The notes beneath the pieces are model-generated. The model was given only the letters and a program-made list of their open reading frames with translations, had not been told where the DNA came from and ran no database searches. This document shows, piece after piece, positions 26,603 through 38,050 of a stretch of DNA of 64,000 bases. A program made the translations under genes and the position numbers. Source of the stretch: Anabas testudineus (Eukaryota > Chordata > Actinopteri > Anabantiformes > Anabantidae); assembly GCF_900324465.2 (NCBI RefSeq), contig NC_046623.1, positions 14,289,721-14,353,720 of the forward strand, read 5' to 3'. Position 1 is the first letter of the stretch. Every line of letters begins with the position of its first letter.

Positions 26603-26989
26603 GAGGTAAACTTTCCATGACAATTGCATCATTGTTTTTTAAATCAGTAATTTAAATGTAACTCGAATACATCTGTGTTGTCCCACACAGGTAAAAATAA
26701 TTTATTCAAATTCCTGCTTCAGTAAAGATAATAATAGCAAATTGTAGTTGAAGTATCAAAATAAAAAGTTCTGATTCCACAGATGAGATGTCTCTGGTAC
26801 TTATATGTTATCTAACCTTATTTATACCAATATTTTTCATTCTAAGGGACCAATTTCTAAGTAGCTTGTGCATGTGTATGTTTTTTATTTTAGTTATTGG
26901 AGCCCTTTGGTCCAAATGTTCCCATTTGTTTTGAAACTAATCTTAAAAAACAAAAACAAAAAAACAATTAAAAAATTATTTTTTTTTCC

Positions 26990-27740
26990 AACGAGCCAAT
27001 CACAGACCGCGCCGAGTTTATAAATATCCGGGTCAAACCGGGGTCACTTCCTTTTCATCTCAGCGCGACACGTTGTCCACAAGATGAACCTAAACCCTTT
27101 CTACAAGCTCGACTACCTTTCTGGGAGACTCAAATCCATCTATTAAGTAGGTGAATTACTTGTTCAACTTTCTGTTTGGATAATGTCAGTGTTTTTAGTC
27201 GGTCTTTCCATCGCTACTGTTTAGCAGCTGCCGCTAGCTAATTTTGTTACCCGCTAGCCTTCGTCATTAGCCTCCATTGCTAACTCCATACAAAACCCCA
27301 CTGAGAAAGTGTTGAATTTAAGATGGTTATCGATGTGTGGTTTAGACGACGACCTCCATGCTCGCTGCGAGATCTGCCTCGGCCCCGAGCATGCAGAGCT
27401 AGCCCTCACTCCTCCCTGTTGAGCACGTCTGCCCCCTGGAGGAGAAGCAGCGGCGAATGGACAGCTGGGCTAAGGGAGTTAGCTTCCACATGCGAGAGTC
27501 TATCGACTGCCTGGACCCCCCCGGCCCAGTGGGCGAGCTCCATGTAGGGCCCTGACTCGGCTCCCTCCATTGTTGGCTCCCCTCCTGGTTCCCCCCTCTT
27601 CCTAGTGGATGACATGGTTGACGACATGACGGTTCAGCCAGCACGGCGGCACGCCGTCCCCTCTCTCCCGCCTGCCTGCGGTGCTCTTCTCCTGCACCTG
27701 CTCCCAGCGACATGGTCGGCGACATTTATCGCGGTTAGCA
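26990..27740 (+). mobile_element. retrotransposon fossil with gag-like region (tentative)
   Basis: A GC-rich island in AT-rich surroundings. It begins with a promoter-like stretch (CCAAT box, then a TATAAA-like box) and contains a region reading like the cysteine/histidine segment of gag-like proteins of fish retroelements (CLGPEHAELAL). It is broken and only a fragment; no reverse transcriptase or integrase was seen. LTR-type or DIRS-type origin cannot be separated by eye. Age is uncertain, moderately old. Confidence 0.4.
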
Positions 27741-28691
27741 GGAGGCTAAACACCTTCAGCTACGGCCGATTTGACATGTAACCTCAAATAAAGGGAACGT
27801 GTACATCAGTGTCATCAGTTTAAAACATTACAGGTAAAGAAGTCTCTTGTATATAGTAACACTAATAGTAGAAATATAATAACACTATAAAGCAATAATG
27901 CATATGCAATTCATATATTTCTTAGAGGCTTTTCATTGGCTTATTTAACTTTCTCTTTCTACCATTTCAGAATGGATTTAAACATCACCACCTGGACGGA
28001 GCCAGAATCCCTGTATTCTAGGTATGGACAATACTGGACCAACTCTGTGTTGTCTTGAAGAAGTCACTAATAATGGTGCTAAACCAGCAGTAATAAAACT
28101 AAATGAAATGGCCATGTGACTGCAAAAGCGTCACAAAAATGACCCTTTATGAAGAGTTTGCTACTAAACCACTCCAGTCACCCTCCTGAGTGTGCAGCCA
28201 CACGTAGCTTTATATCTGTGGAAGGGGAAGTTGTTGACGTAAGTTGATTCAAAGTCAACATACAAAATAACAATAATAATACAAAGAGCACAGACAGATA
28301 GTCTGATACAGATAGTTTAAACTTCAATTTATAGGTACCTGTTAGTAAATAAATTAGTTTTAGTGTAGTGAAGAGTTTCGTAGGCTAACTGCTCAATCTT
28401 CCTTGCTCGTCAGATGTGAAGAAAGTCCGGTCAGGAAAGAAAGCCATTCCTCTGAAAAATGATACAATACTACATAAAAATTATATTATTTCTAACAGAG
28501 TACAAAACGAGTAACCGTGTGCCCGTGGAGGCAGCTATGAAAGCTTTTCAGCTGGGGACCCAAATGAAGATGTCCCACTTAAAATGTGGGCGAAGCACCT
28601 ATGGACTCCAGCTGTAGTCTACAACTTAAAGCAAGCTTGAGGTAAACTCTTTAACTAAAGCGACAGAACACACTAAGGATACTAAGTTTTG

Positions 28692-29020
28692 CCTACTATA
28701 AAAACATGATGATGTGGTTATATAAAGATTAATCCATTTAAGTATGTGGCTCGAACATGGGTTTACTTACATTGCCTAATAAAAAAAATAAGTGATGCAG
28801 ATTTTATAGGGAACTATGGAGTTGCTGTGGTAGGTGTATGTCTGCATCTATTCAATCCTAGATTTTGACAAACAAAATCTAAGACTTAATGGATGCAGCT
28901 CCATACTTCATATAAAATCTGCATCATTTTTTTTTAGGCTATGTAATTAAACCCATGTTCCAGCCATATACTTAAAATTGAATTATTTAAAAGCACACAA
29001 TCGTGTTTTTATAGTTTAAT
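28692..29020. repeat. long imperfect inverted repeat (foldback, MITE-like)
   Basis: The left arm (about 28,692-28,865) and right arm (about 28,876-29,020) are reverse complements over most of their length. For example, GCAGATTTTAT in the left arm pairs with ATAAAATCTGC in the right, and CATGGGTTTA pairs with TAAACCCATG. The centre is near AGATTTTGACAAACAAAATCT (28,860-28,880). It would fold into a hairpin of about 330 bp. A foldback or MITE DNA element is most likely; target-site duplications were not established. Confidence 0.75.
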
Positions 29021-29520
29021 AATTGTACATTTTTCATATGTACTCTGTGACACACTGTTGAAATCGTTAGGGTGTTATATTGCTTTAAAGACGGCGGCTG
29101 GAGTCCGAAGGTGCTTTGGAAGAGTTTTTGAGTTTTCCAACATCACTGCTCTGCCCACTTGGGTAGCTGGTCAAGTGTGTTCAGTCATTTAGAAGCTTCT
29201 GATTGATTTAATGCACCTGATCCAGGTAAGCGGAGGTGGGCAGGGCTGTGGTTGTGATGTGTTTAAAAACAAGCAGGACAGGAGCCTGTGTAGACTGGAA
29301 CTGGACAACCTTGGACTATACACCTAAAGGCTTGAACTTATGTAATATAGTTATAGTTTGTTAGTTATTTGAAATTGTTTTTAATTGTTTAAAAAACAGT
29401 GAGAACTTGTTTAATTATGGAGTGTTCCTTGTTGTTTAATTGTAGAGTTGTGAAGTTTGAGGTCAACTGTTTTAATAAATTTTCTAAAATGTTATTTTAA
29501 TGTCTCACATGTTGAGTTAC

Positions 29521-29551
29521 TCACACACACACACACACACAGACACACACG
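29521..29551. repeat. (CA)n microsatellite
   Basis: A CA run of about 30 bp interrupted once by G. Confidence 0.85.
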
Positions 29552-29831
29552 TCTTATATCGGAGAGATTTGGAGTTTATTTGCCATAACTTTAAGCATAA
29601 CCAGTATTGAACTAACCCTAAAAAACCTGAACATTTTGATACCTGAATATTTTCTATAGCTGAAAATGGTTAAGTGCTTGAAAACATGAGGAAGAATGTT
29701 ACAATGAAGATTTAAAAATACAGTGATTTATGTTTTGTGACCTTTACAGGTCAGAGTGGAGTATAAGTGAACTGAAACTGTCGATAAACGGAACAATTTT
29801 TTTATTTATTTTTTTTATATAAACCTAGTTG

Positions 29832-29965
29832 TTGAGGTCTGGGTCCCCTACAAAAGGTTTTCCGAAGCCAGAATTGTTGTAGACTTGCGCTGGTGTTTAG
29901 GGTCATTGTCCTGTTGTATCACCCAACTACTTTGAATTTCAGCTGTTGTACAGACATTCTCACAT
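29832..29965 (-). mobile_element. Tc1/mariner-like transposase relic
   Basis: On the - strand this reads QQDNDPKHQRKSTT. The QDNDPKH motif surrounds the second catalytic aspartate of Tc1-like (DD34E) transposases. The match stops after about 130 bp and no terminal inverted repeats were found, so it is a decayed fragment. A second relic of the same kind lies at 49,795-50,395 in the same orientation. Confidence 0.7.
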
Positions 29966-29989
29966 ATTGAGATTTTCTTATACACTTGG

Positions 29990-29991
<2 letters not shown>

Positions 29992-30037
<46 letters not shown>

Positions 30038-30050
30038 ATATATAATATAA
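29992..30050. repeat. (TA)n microsatellite
   Basis: A TA run of about 40 bp, then degenerate TAATA units, just downstream of the A2 stop codon. Confidence 0.92.
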
Positions 30051-30129
30051 TATAAAAAACAGTTTTAATCAATTTGTCCATTAGTTTCACTACATAATAA
30101 ATTAGTTCTAATGTTCTAAACAAGATGAG

Positions 30130-31884
30130 TTAATGTATTCTTGTGCCAGCAACAATTTGACTCTGCTTTGTCGGTGTGATGCCCTTTAGTTTCTGGAACC
30201 AGGATCTAAATATTGTCTTGATCTCACTGGTTCTCAGACAGTAGATGAACGGGTTGATCACTGGAGGTAAAAGACTGTAGAAGACAGTGGTAAGTATACG
30301 CATGTCAGCGGTCATTTTCAGGTTTGGAATGAAAGGTGCAGTGTAGACAAAGAAACGTGGTATGTAGTAGATGGAGAGGATACAGCCCTGGGTGGCACAG
30401 GTAGAGAAAGCCTTGATTCTGCCCTGAGGAGAACAATGGCTAAGGGTTAAAAGAAATTGTGAATAATAAAATGAATTGGTCAAAGAAGTAGTTGCTGAGC
30501 AGAATCTTAAATACTACAGTCCCATAGGCATTGGGGGGGGGGGGGGGGGGGGGATCTTAATGATTAAAAACAGCACACTGTCATATTTTTTATATTTAAT
30601 TACAAGGTTATATATGTTACTGGTTTAATCTGACAAACGTACAACATATTACCTTACCTGTACACTGGCCATGCGCAATATTGAGATTATTATACAAATG
30701 TAAGAGAAGATGATGAAGGCTAATGGAACATAAAGAATGAACATTGCTATAGCATAAGCAATGCTGTATTCTCGGCTGGTGTCCCCACACACCAGAGCAG
30801 TGAGTGATGTGCGGTCACAGAACACTTGGATGATTTTGTTGGGCCCACAGAAGGGTAATACGGTAACATTGATGGTGCTGATGCCAGGGAAGATGTGTGC
30901 CACTACCCAGCAGAAGACATTCAGAGCTGCCATGATTTGGTTTGTCATCAACATTGGGTATCTGAGGATAGACAGACAGGAGAGAGAGGTGATGTCAAAC
31001 AGAGACTGCAGTGATGGATGAAAGAAGAAAGGTTAGTTATAAATTAGAAAATGGTTATATGGTAGTCAAATTCCAGGACTTGGTGATGGTGTTATATTGC
31101 TTTTCACCTGAAAGGAAAACAGATGGCTAGATATCGGTCCAAGGCCATACTCAATAAAATCAAGGAGTTCAAGGAGCCGAAATAGTGGACCATGTGTTCT
31201 TGGAAGATGCAAGTGTAAAAGCCAAGACTCCCATCGTTCCACCAGTAACGAGCAATTATTTTAGGCAAGGCCACAGTGGAAAAGCCTACAGGCAAATGAG
31301 AGAAGGAAAAAAAAAAGGCAACGCAGATGAAATATAGTTGTTCTGTTTTTGATCTGACAGACTTATGTTCCCCTAAATATCTTAAATCCACTAATTTAAA
31401 CTAATGATCAGACAGAGTAATGCTTCTCAGGATGCACTCATCATTTAATAGTTTAACACCAGTTAAGTTGTTTTTTTTCACTGCTGTTTTCCTCAAAAGC
31501 TCAAGGGGCTGTTGTTGACATTGCATTCAGCCTCTATCTTTATTCCCTTTGCTATATTCAAAGTAAACCCCACTCATTTGAACAGTCACTCACAACAGAG
31601 TAGGAGCAACATGTTATGGAAGCAGAAGACACATGATAGGTGACATTAACAACACAATATTTACCGATGTCTGATAGAGCCAGGCTGACCATAGTGATGT
31701 ACATGGGCTTTTGGAGACTGGTCTCCAAAGCAAACACCACTATCAGCAGCAGGTTACCCACCACTGTGATCACATAGAGGAAGAAGAAGAACCATGCCAC
31801 TAGTTCAAAATACTCTGACGGCAGACTTGGGAATCCCACGATAAAAAACTCTGATACACGCGTGTAGTTGTCGATCTGAAACAT
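30130..31884 (-). CDS. A2: four-exon olfactory receptor, 331 aa
   Basis: Exons: 1 31665-31884, 2 31108-31285, 3 30658-30961, 4 30130-30423; introns 379, 146 and 234 bp, all GT-AG. The joined frame is open for 331 residues. It starts MFQIDNYTRV (glycosylation site at Asn6, one codon shorter than its siblings). TM1 lies at about 28-52 and TM2 ends at the first intron (SDI/G, residue 73/74). Cys98 begins TM3. MALDRYLAICFPF (119-132) is the DRY motif. The second extracellular loop has Cys171, 181 and 191. KAFSTC (238-243) is the OR signature at TM6 and NPFIY (291-295) is in TM7. It is a seven-helix odorant GPCR, expected in cilia of olfactory neurons, coupling to Golf. The basic C-tail is long. 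Intron 3 contains a 21-base G/C homopolymer. The ligand is unknown. Confidence 0.9.
30533..30553. repeat. G21 homopolymer inside A2 intron 3
   Basis: A run of 21 G on the + strand, so C21 in the A2 pre-mRNA. It can form G-quadruplexes on the non-coding strand and is prone to length errors in sequencing. Confidence 0.93.
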
Positions 31885-31983
31885 ACTGAAGGCAGATAAA
31901 GACAGATGATACAACCAGTACAACGTGTTTGAAATGAAGGACATGTTTTAGAAATGAAGTAGAGTTCAGGTGTCATTGCTTAC

Positions 31984-32104
31984 CTCTCCAGATGGTCTGG
32001 TAAATACAAGCGACTGACTCTGTCTTATAAAGATTTTATTCTGGGCAGGACATGGAAAACATGATGACACAACTTTGTCCCAGTGGAGGAAAAAAGTAGC
32101 ACAC
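31984..32104 (-). promoter_or_regulatory. A2 promoter module
   Basis: The exon edge and donor (GTAAG) are at 31984. A TATA-like box (TTTATAAG) is at 32024-32031. The conserved block is at 32064-32104 with TCCCAGTGGA at 32078-32087, one mismatch from the Olf/EBF consensus TCCCNNGGGA. Confidence 0.62.
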
Positions 32105-32802
32105 CCATCTTAGATTTTCAGGGTGTCTTTGAATTCAGCCTCTGTAGGTTAATCCTTTTGTTTTCCATCAAACTATTAGGCATCCTTTTGTACATCCAGT
32201 CAACCAGGCCATATCAGTATAAATATCCAATAGGATGTTTTTGTCCCTTTAATATCTGATGTTTTGAAAGTGTTCTTTTAATTTTTTTTTATTATTCTTC
32301 ATGATAATGTTTGTCCTATCTGTCGATATATGTATCTTGGTATAAGTCAAGTTTCAAGTTTCCCTTTTACTCCTGGGAAGTATATAATATATCAGCACAA
32401 AGATATTTCCATACATGCTTCATAGATTTCTAAAATGTTTTAGTTTAATGGAAAAATTCTTGATCTGCCATTTGCTGTTTGGTTTTGAATGGCTGTATCT
32501 GATATTTCTGTAGTTTCACTCGTGTTAAAACAGTGGTGGATGGAAGTATTGCCTTTTTGTTACAGTATGCCCCAGCATCTTACCAAATTATGATAAAAGT
32601 TGATTATTAGCACGTTAATGTCACTAAACTCAAGGCTCACATCCTTTCAGCTTGTTCCTAGCATGTTGGATTTATTGGCAATTGTTAAAATAAATACATA
32701 TTTTTAGGGAGAGGACACAGATTTGGTGTTTTGTTTCTTTTAATATCTACAATTTGTATCTCAACATAATACCAAATTTCATTATTTTCATCAAAGAAGC
32801 AT
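32105..32802. other. A2-A3 spacer
   Basis: AT-rich intergenic DNA between the A2 upstream module and the A3 stop codon. No gene, RNA or clear mobile element was recognised. Confidence 0.6.
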
Positions 32803-34271
32803 TCACATATCACTTCTGTGTGTCATTGTGACAGCAGCAATCTGGCCATGATTTGTAGGTGTGATGCTCTGTAATTTTTGTACCCAGCGTCTAAATATCA
32901 TCTTGATCTCATTGGTTCTTAGACAGTAGATGAACGGGTTGATGAGTGGAGGAAATAGACTGTAGAACAGGCTGGTGGCTATGCGTATGTCAGTGGTCAT
33001 ATTTAGGCTAGGAATTAAAGGTGTGGAGTAGACAAAGAAACGTGGTATGTAGTAGATGGAGAGGATACAGCCCTGGGTGACACAGGTAGAGAAAGTCTTC
33101 ATTCTGCCCTGAGGAGAACAGCAGCTTTGAGTTAAATATAAAAAATATCAACAAAGTAGCTGAGGGATGAATTTTAATTACGAAATATCAATAAAATATC
33201 TGGTATAGTCATACAACAAAATACCTTACCTGTCCATTTGCCATGCGTGATATTGAGATTATTATGCAAATGTAGGATAAGAGAATGAAGGCGAAAGGAA
33301 CATAAAGAATAAACATTGCTACAGCGAATGCATCACTGAAATATTGTCCAGGGCCCCCACACAGTAGAGCTGAAAGTGACAGGCGTTCACAGAACACTTG
33401 TATGATTTTGTTGGGCCCACAAAATGACATCATGGTAACACTGATGGTGCTGATGCCGGGGAAGATGTGTGCCACTACCCAGCAGAAGAGAGTCAGCACT
33501 GCCATGGTTTGGTTTGTCATCAACATCAGGTATCTGAAGACAGATGATCTCAAGTAATATTACAGTCATGAGAAGGAAGTAAAAGAGGAATAATAGTCAA
33601 AACTCTTAGAAGTGACTAATTATATTGCACTTTTCACCTGAGAGGGAAACAGATGGCTAGATATCGATCAAAAGCCATACTCAGTAAAATCAGGGAATTC
33701 AAGGAGCCAAAGTAGTGGATCATATGTGCTTGAAAGAGGCAAGTGTAAAACCCAAGACTCCCATCATTCCACCAATAGCGTGCAATTATTTTAGGTAAGG
33801 CCACTGTGGTAAAGCCTGCAGGAAAGTGAACAACGTAAATGAAAGTGTCAAGTAAAATAGTTGTTTTTTGAACCTATAGTGTCTTAATTTACTTGCATGC
33901 ATTAGTTAAAACTAACCAGCAGACAGATGAACACTTTTCAGTTAACACTTAACAGAGATGTAGAAAAACTGGAATGGCATATTTGATTCATTTTGTGACA
34001 AACTCATTACATAACAAGACAAATGATGATACGCAGTTGCACATTTACCGATGTCTGATAGAGCCAGGCTGACCATAGTGATGTACATGGGCTTTTGGAG
34101 GCTGTGCTCCAAAGCAAACACCACTATCAGCAGCAGGTTACCCATCACTGTTGTCACATAGAGGAAGAAGAAGAACCAGCCTACTAGGTGAAAATACTCT
34201 GGCTGCAGACTTGGGAATCCCACAATAACAAACTCTAATACACGCGTGTGGTTCACGTCCACCTGAAACAT
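32803..34271 (-). CDS. A3: four-exon olfactory receptor, 336 aa
   Basis: Exons: 1 34049-34271, 2 33638-33815, 3 33230-33533, 4 32803-33108; introns 233, 104 and 121 bp. The joined frame is open and is the longest of the array because of a longer C-tail ending MTHRSDM. The N-terminus MFQVDVNHTRVLEF carries NHT. Exon 2 has no long open frame beyond its own ends but translates cleanly: FTTVALPKIIARYWWNDG, then MAFDRYLAICFPLR (Phe replaces Leu before DRY, and Leu replaces Phe before the splice). Exon 3 starts RYLMLMTNQTM and has an unusual loop, LLCGGPGQYFSDAF, where siblings have CGDTS. Exon 4 has KTFSTC, a Thr variant of the KAFSTC signature, then NPFIY. Exon 1 and the 5' flank nearly match those of A4, while the rest of the gene does not. 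Confidence 0.9.
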
Positions 34272-34362
34272 ACTGAAGGCAGATAAAGACACATGATACA
34301 ACCAGTACAGCATGTGTTTGAAATGCTTACGTTTATAATTCAAGGTTCACAGCAGGCCTTAC

Positions 34363-34475
34363 CTCACCAGATGGTGTGACACATACATGCAGCATTCCCT
34401 CAGTTTTTATACAGATATTATGGTGCATGGTGGAACAACTTTGTCCCACTGGAGACAAAAAAGTAGCACACCCTG
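34363..34475 (-). promoter_or_regulatory. A3 promoter module
   Basis: The donor edge is at 34363. TATAAAAA is at 34404-34411. The conserved block is at 34436-34475 with TCCCACTGGA at 34444-34453. Nearly identical to the A4 module, as expected from recent duplication. Confidence 0.62.
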
Positions 34476-35138
34476 GGTTCCCATTGTCCAATTATATCAA
34501 TATGATGTAGTGTATATGTAAATCTTGTTTTCTCTTTATTATATTGAATAAGAATTTGGTACTGATACTGTTCCATGATGAACAGTTTATATTTTGGTGG
34601 TCAAGGTCACAGTCACCTCATATTCATCACTGATCTTTTCTTTGGCCATTTTAGCCAGAGGCAGAGACGTGTTTTCAATTTTGCCATACATCTGTCCTAT
34701 TCCCGTGAATATTTGAAGTCTTAGGAACCAAAAAACCAGCAAACATTATTTTTATATTGTAATTTAATGGAGGTTTTTAAATGTGTGCAGAGGTGGGTGG
34801 AGGAGGTGAATGTTATTTCATTAGCCATTTCTTTTTATGCAGCACATTGTGCACTGTGTTGTTAAATTGGTTTGTTTTCTCTTACTTTCTTGTACTTAGT
34901 TTATTTGCATGACATAATACAGACCAAAGACTAATCAACACACAATTATTTCTATTTAAAACTGCTTAATGAGATATTAATGTTTTTTTTTTCCTGTGAG
35001 CATCAATTATGTCCTGTATTCATTTTTTTTTCAGTCAAATCACAATTACATTTTACCATCTTCATCTTCTGTAGTTATGATATACAATCTTCTATTTTAT
35101 GTCATTGAAAACAGCAAAACAAGGCAATGGATCACTTG
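34476..35138. other. A3-A4 spacer, duplicated between A4 and A5
   Basis: Most of this spacer reappears at about 36,980-37,600, with the same run of short motifs (for example GGTACTGATACTGTTCCATG). The later copy has an extra 450 bp or so before the next gene. No gene was seen. Confidence 0.75.
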
Positions 35139-36777
35139 TCAGTTTGACACTGTGACAGTAACTACTTGACCAGGCTTTTTAGGTGTGATGTCATTTTGTT
35201 TCTGAATCCAGCGTCTCAGTATCATCTTGATCTCACTGGTTCTCAGACAATAGATGAACGGGTTCAACAGTGGAGGCAAAAGACTGTAGAAGAGGCTGGT
35301 GGCTATACGCAGGTCAGGGGTCATTTTCAGGTTAGGAAATAAAGGTGCAGCATACACAAAGAAACGTGGTATGTAGTAGATGGAGAGGATACAGCCCTGA
35401 GTAACACAGGTAGAGAAAGTCTTCATTCTGCCCTGAGGAGAACAGCAGCTTAGAGTTAAAATAGTTTGAATAGAAGAATTAAATAATGACTCTAAACCTT
35501 AAGAAGTAGGTGGTTTATTCTGGCAAACATACAAAACATTATCTTACCTGTCCTCTGGACATGCGCACTATAGATATGATGATCCAAATGTAGGAAAAGA
35601 CGATGAACGCTAGGGGAACATTAAGAATAAACATTGCTACGATAAAGCCGATGCTGAGTTGACGACTGGAGTCCCCACAAATTAGCAGTGAAACGGTCGT
35701 GTGGTCACAGAAGGCTTGTATGATTTGGTTGCTCCCACAGAACACCATCGTGGTGAGCCTGATGGTGGTAATGCCAGGGAAGATGTGTGCCACAACCCAG
35801 AGGGAGAGAGTCAGGCCGGTCATGACTCGGTTTGTCATTAACATTGGATATCTTAGGAGAGAAAAGGAAAATGGTTGAAACAGCAAGTTTTAAGGAAGAT
35901 AGAAATATAATTAAAAGAATTAGTCATTTCTAGCCTAGTTTAAGAACTTAGAGGTTATAATATTTAAATAGTTTTTTTTCCACCTGAAAGGAAAACAGAT
36001 GGCTAGATATCGGTCCAAAGCCATACTCAATAAAATCAAGGAGTTCAAGGAGCCAAAATAGTGAATCATGTGCTGTTGGAAGATGCAAGTGCGAAAACCA
36101 ACACTCCCATCGTTCCACCAGTAACGAGCAATTAACTTAGGTATCGCCACAGTGGTAAAGCCTACAGGGCAAAGATGGAAAGAGATGAGAAAAACTGGCA
36201 AATACATTAAAATATTGTGTAATTGTGCTTATAATTATTTAAATCCAATACAAAATAGGATGCATCAAAATTTTAATATGATCAAGATCTAATTTATTTT
36301 TCAAACCTACAATCATGAATTATAGTAAAATAAATTAACTTAAACTAAAAGGCTGACAGATTTATAAAGCACAACCAGAAGAAGAACTGTGTAAGTACAT
36401 TCTGAGTGATGTTTGATTAATTCTGACCTACATCTTTAGATTTCTTCTTCTGTTGTAGATTAAAAGTGGTTCTGTACAAGAGCACTGTAACACATAATGC
36501 ACCATATTATTAAAGAAAATAAATGATAGGTGACATAAACAACACAACATTTACCAATGTCTGATAGAGCCAGGCTGACCATAGTGATGTACATGGGCTT
36601 TTGGAGGCTGTGCTCCAAAGCAAACACCACTATCAGCAGCAGGTTACCCATCACTGTTGTCACATAGAGGAAGAAGAAGAACCAGCCTACTAGGTGAAAA
36701 TACTCTGGCTGCAGACTTGGGAATCCCACAATAACAAACTCGGTTACAAGTGTGTGGTTCACGTCCACCTGAAACAT
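35139..36777 (-). CDS. A4: four-exon olfactory receptor, 332 aa (mosaic of A3-like and A5-like parts)
   Basis: Exons: 1 36555-36777, 2 35984-36161, 3 35548-35851, 4 35139-35432; introns 393, 132 and 115 bp. The joined frame is open. MFQVDVNHTLVTEF carries NHT. Exon 2 encodes ARYWWNDGSVGFRTC and MALDRYLAICFPF. Exon 3 is distinctive: RYPMLMTNRVMTGLTLSLWVV, CGSNQIIQAF, and RMSRGQ rather than RMANGQ before the splice. Exon 4 has KTFSTC, then NPFIY with LLNP in place of VINP. The A5 protein is nearly identical from exon 1 codon 10 onward. The upstream flank and first codons instead match A3, so the gene looks like the join of two ancestral copies. The acceptor of intron 2 is CTAAG, not CTCAG as in most siblings. 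Confidence 0.9.
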
Positions 36778-36868
36778 ACTGAAGGCAGATAAAGACACAT
36801 GATACAACCAGTACAACATGTGTTTGAAATGCTTACGTTTATAATTCAAGATTCACAGCAGGCCTTAC

Positions 36869-36977
36869 CTCACCAGATGGTGTGACACATACATGCAGCA
36901 TTCCCTCAGTTTTTATAAAGATATTATGGTGCATGGTGGAACAACTTTGTCCCACTGGAGACAAAAAAGTAGCACAC
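36869..36977 (-). promoter_or_regulatory. A4 promoter module
   Basis: The donor edge is at 36869. TATAAAAA is at 36910-36917. The conserved block is at 36941-36977 with TCCCACTGGA at 36950-36959. Confidence 0.62.
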
Positions 36978-38050
36978 CCTGGGTTCCCATTGTCCAATTA
37001 TATCAATATGATGTAGTGTATATGTAAATCTTGTTTTCTCTTTATTATACTGAATAATAATTTGGTACTGATACTGTTCCATGATGAACAGTTTATATTT
37101 TGCTGGTCAAGGTCACAGTCAACTCATATTCATCACTGATCTTTTCTTTGGCCTTTTTTAGCCAGAGGCAGAGACGTGTTTTCAGTTTTGCCACATATTT
37201 GTCCCATTGTCATGAATATTTGAAGTCTTAGGAACCAATAAACCAGCAAACAACAACAACTACAAAAAAAAAAGAGCTTAGGGAAATTATATTTATACAA
37301 AATCTAATTTTTATGTCGTAATTTTATGGTGATTTTTTTAAATGTGTGCAGAGGTGGGTGGAGGAGGTGAATGTTATTTCATTAGCCATTTATTTTTATG
37401 CAGCACATTGTGCACTGTGTTTTGAAATTGGTTTATTTTCTCTTATTTGTTTGTACTTAGTTTATTTGCATGACATAATACACACCAAAACTATAATCAA
37501 CACACAATTATCAATATTTAGAACTGCTTAATGAGATATTCATTTTTTTTCCTGTGAACATCAGTTATGTCCTATTTTGGCAGATCCTTCATTACATCTT
37601 CATGTATTTATTTTGTCAGGCAAATCATAATGGAGTTTTACTATCTTCATCTTCTGTAGTAATGATATACAGTCTTCTCTGTTAAGATACTTTTAAATCA
37701 TTTTCTGAATAAATTGTATTTATTCATATGCTGATATAAAATATTTGAATTAAAAGCTGAGTTTGGAGCTTGAAAGCTTCCAATAACACGATATCAAATA
37801 GTATTAAATAGATGGAAAAATGTATTCACTTTTAACCCATCAATGTAAAAACTTAGCTAAGAGGTGTGATATTAAAGTTGCAAGACATGTAAGGACATCT
37901 ATCCAGAGTGTTGCCCTAAACCAAAAACGGCTTGAAGAAAACTGACAACAATAAAATACATCTTTATTTTCATTTAAAGCGTTAATTTCTATTTCTAAAG
38001 AAAACATTAGTAATTCTGTCAATCAGCAAAACAAAGCAATGGATCACTTG
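36978..38050. other. A4-A5 spacer, duplicate of the A3-A4 spacer plus about 450 bp
   Basis: The first 600 bp or so parallels 34,476-35,080. The remainder (about 37,600-38,030) is AT-rich and absent from the other copy, either inserted here or lost there. No gene was seen. Confidence 0.7.

Larger units (their letters stand above)
26603..29831. other. spacer between A1 and A2, rich in repeat relics
   Basis: This is the largest gap inside the A array. It holds a retroelement fossil (about 26,990-27,740), a long hairpin (about 28,692-29,020) and a CA microsatellite (29,521-29,551). The segment 29,050-29,500 is GC-richer than its surroundings and was not recognised. No intact gene was seen. Confidence 0.6.

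Noticed and set aside
29050-29500. GC-richer segment between the hairpin and the CA repeat
   Set aside because: Looked like a possible promoter or element end, but no open frame, inverted ends or known motif could be established.
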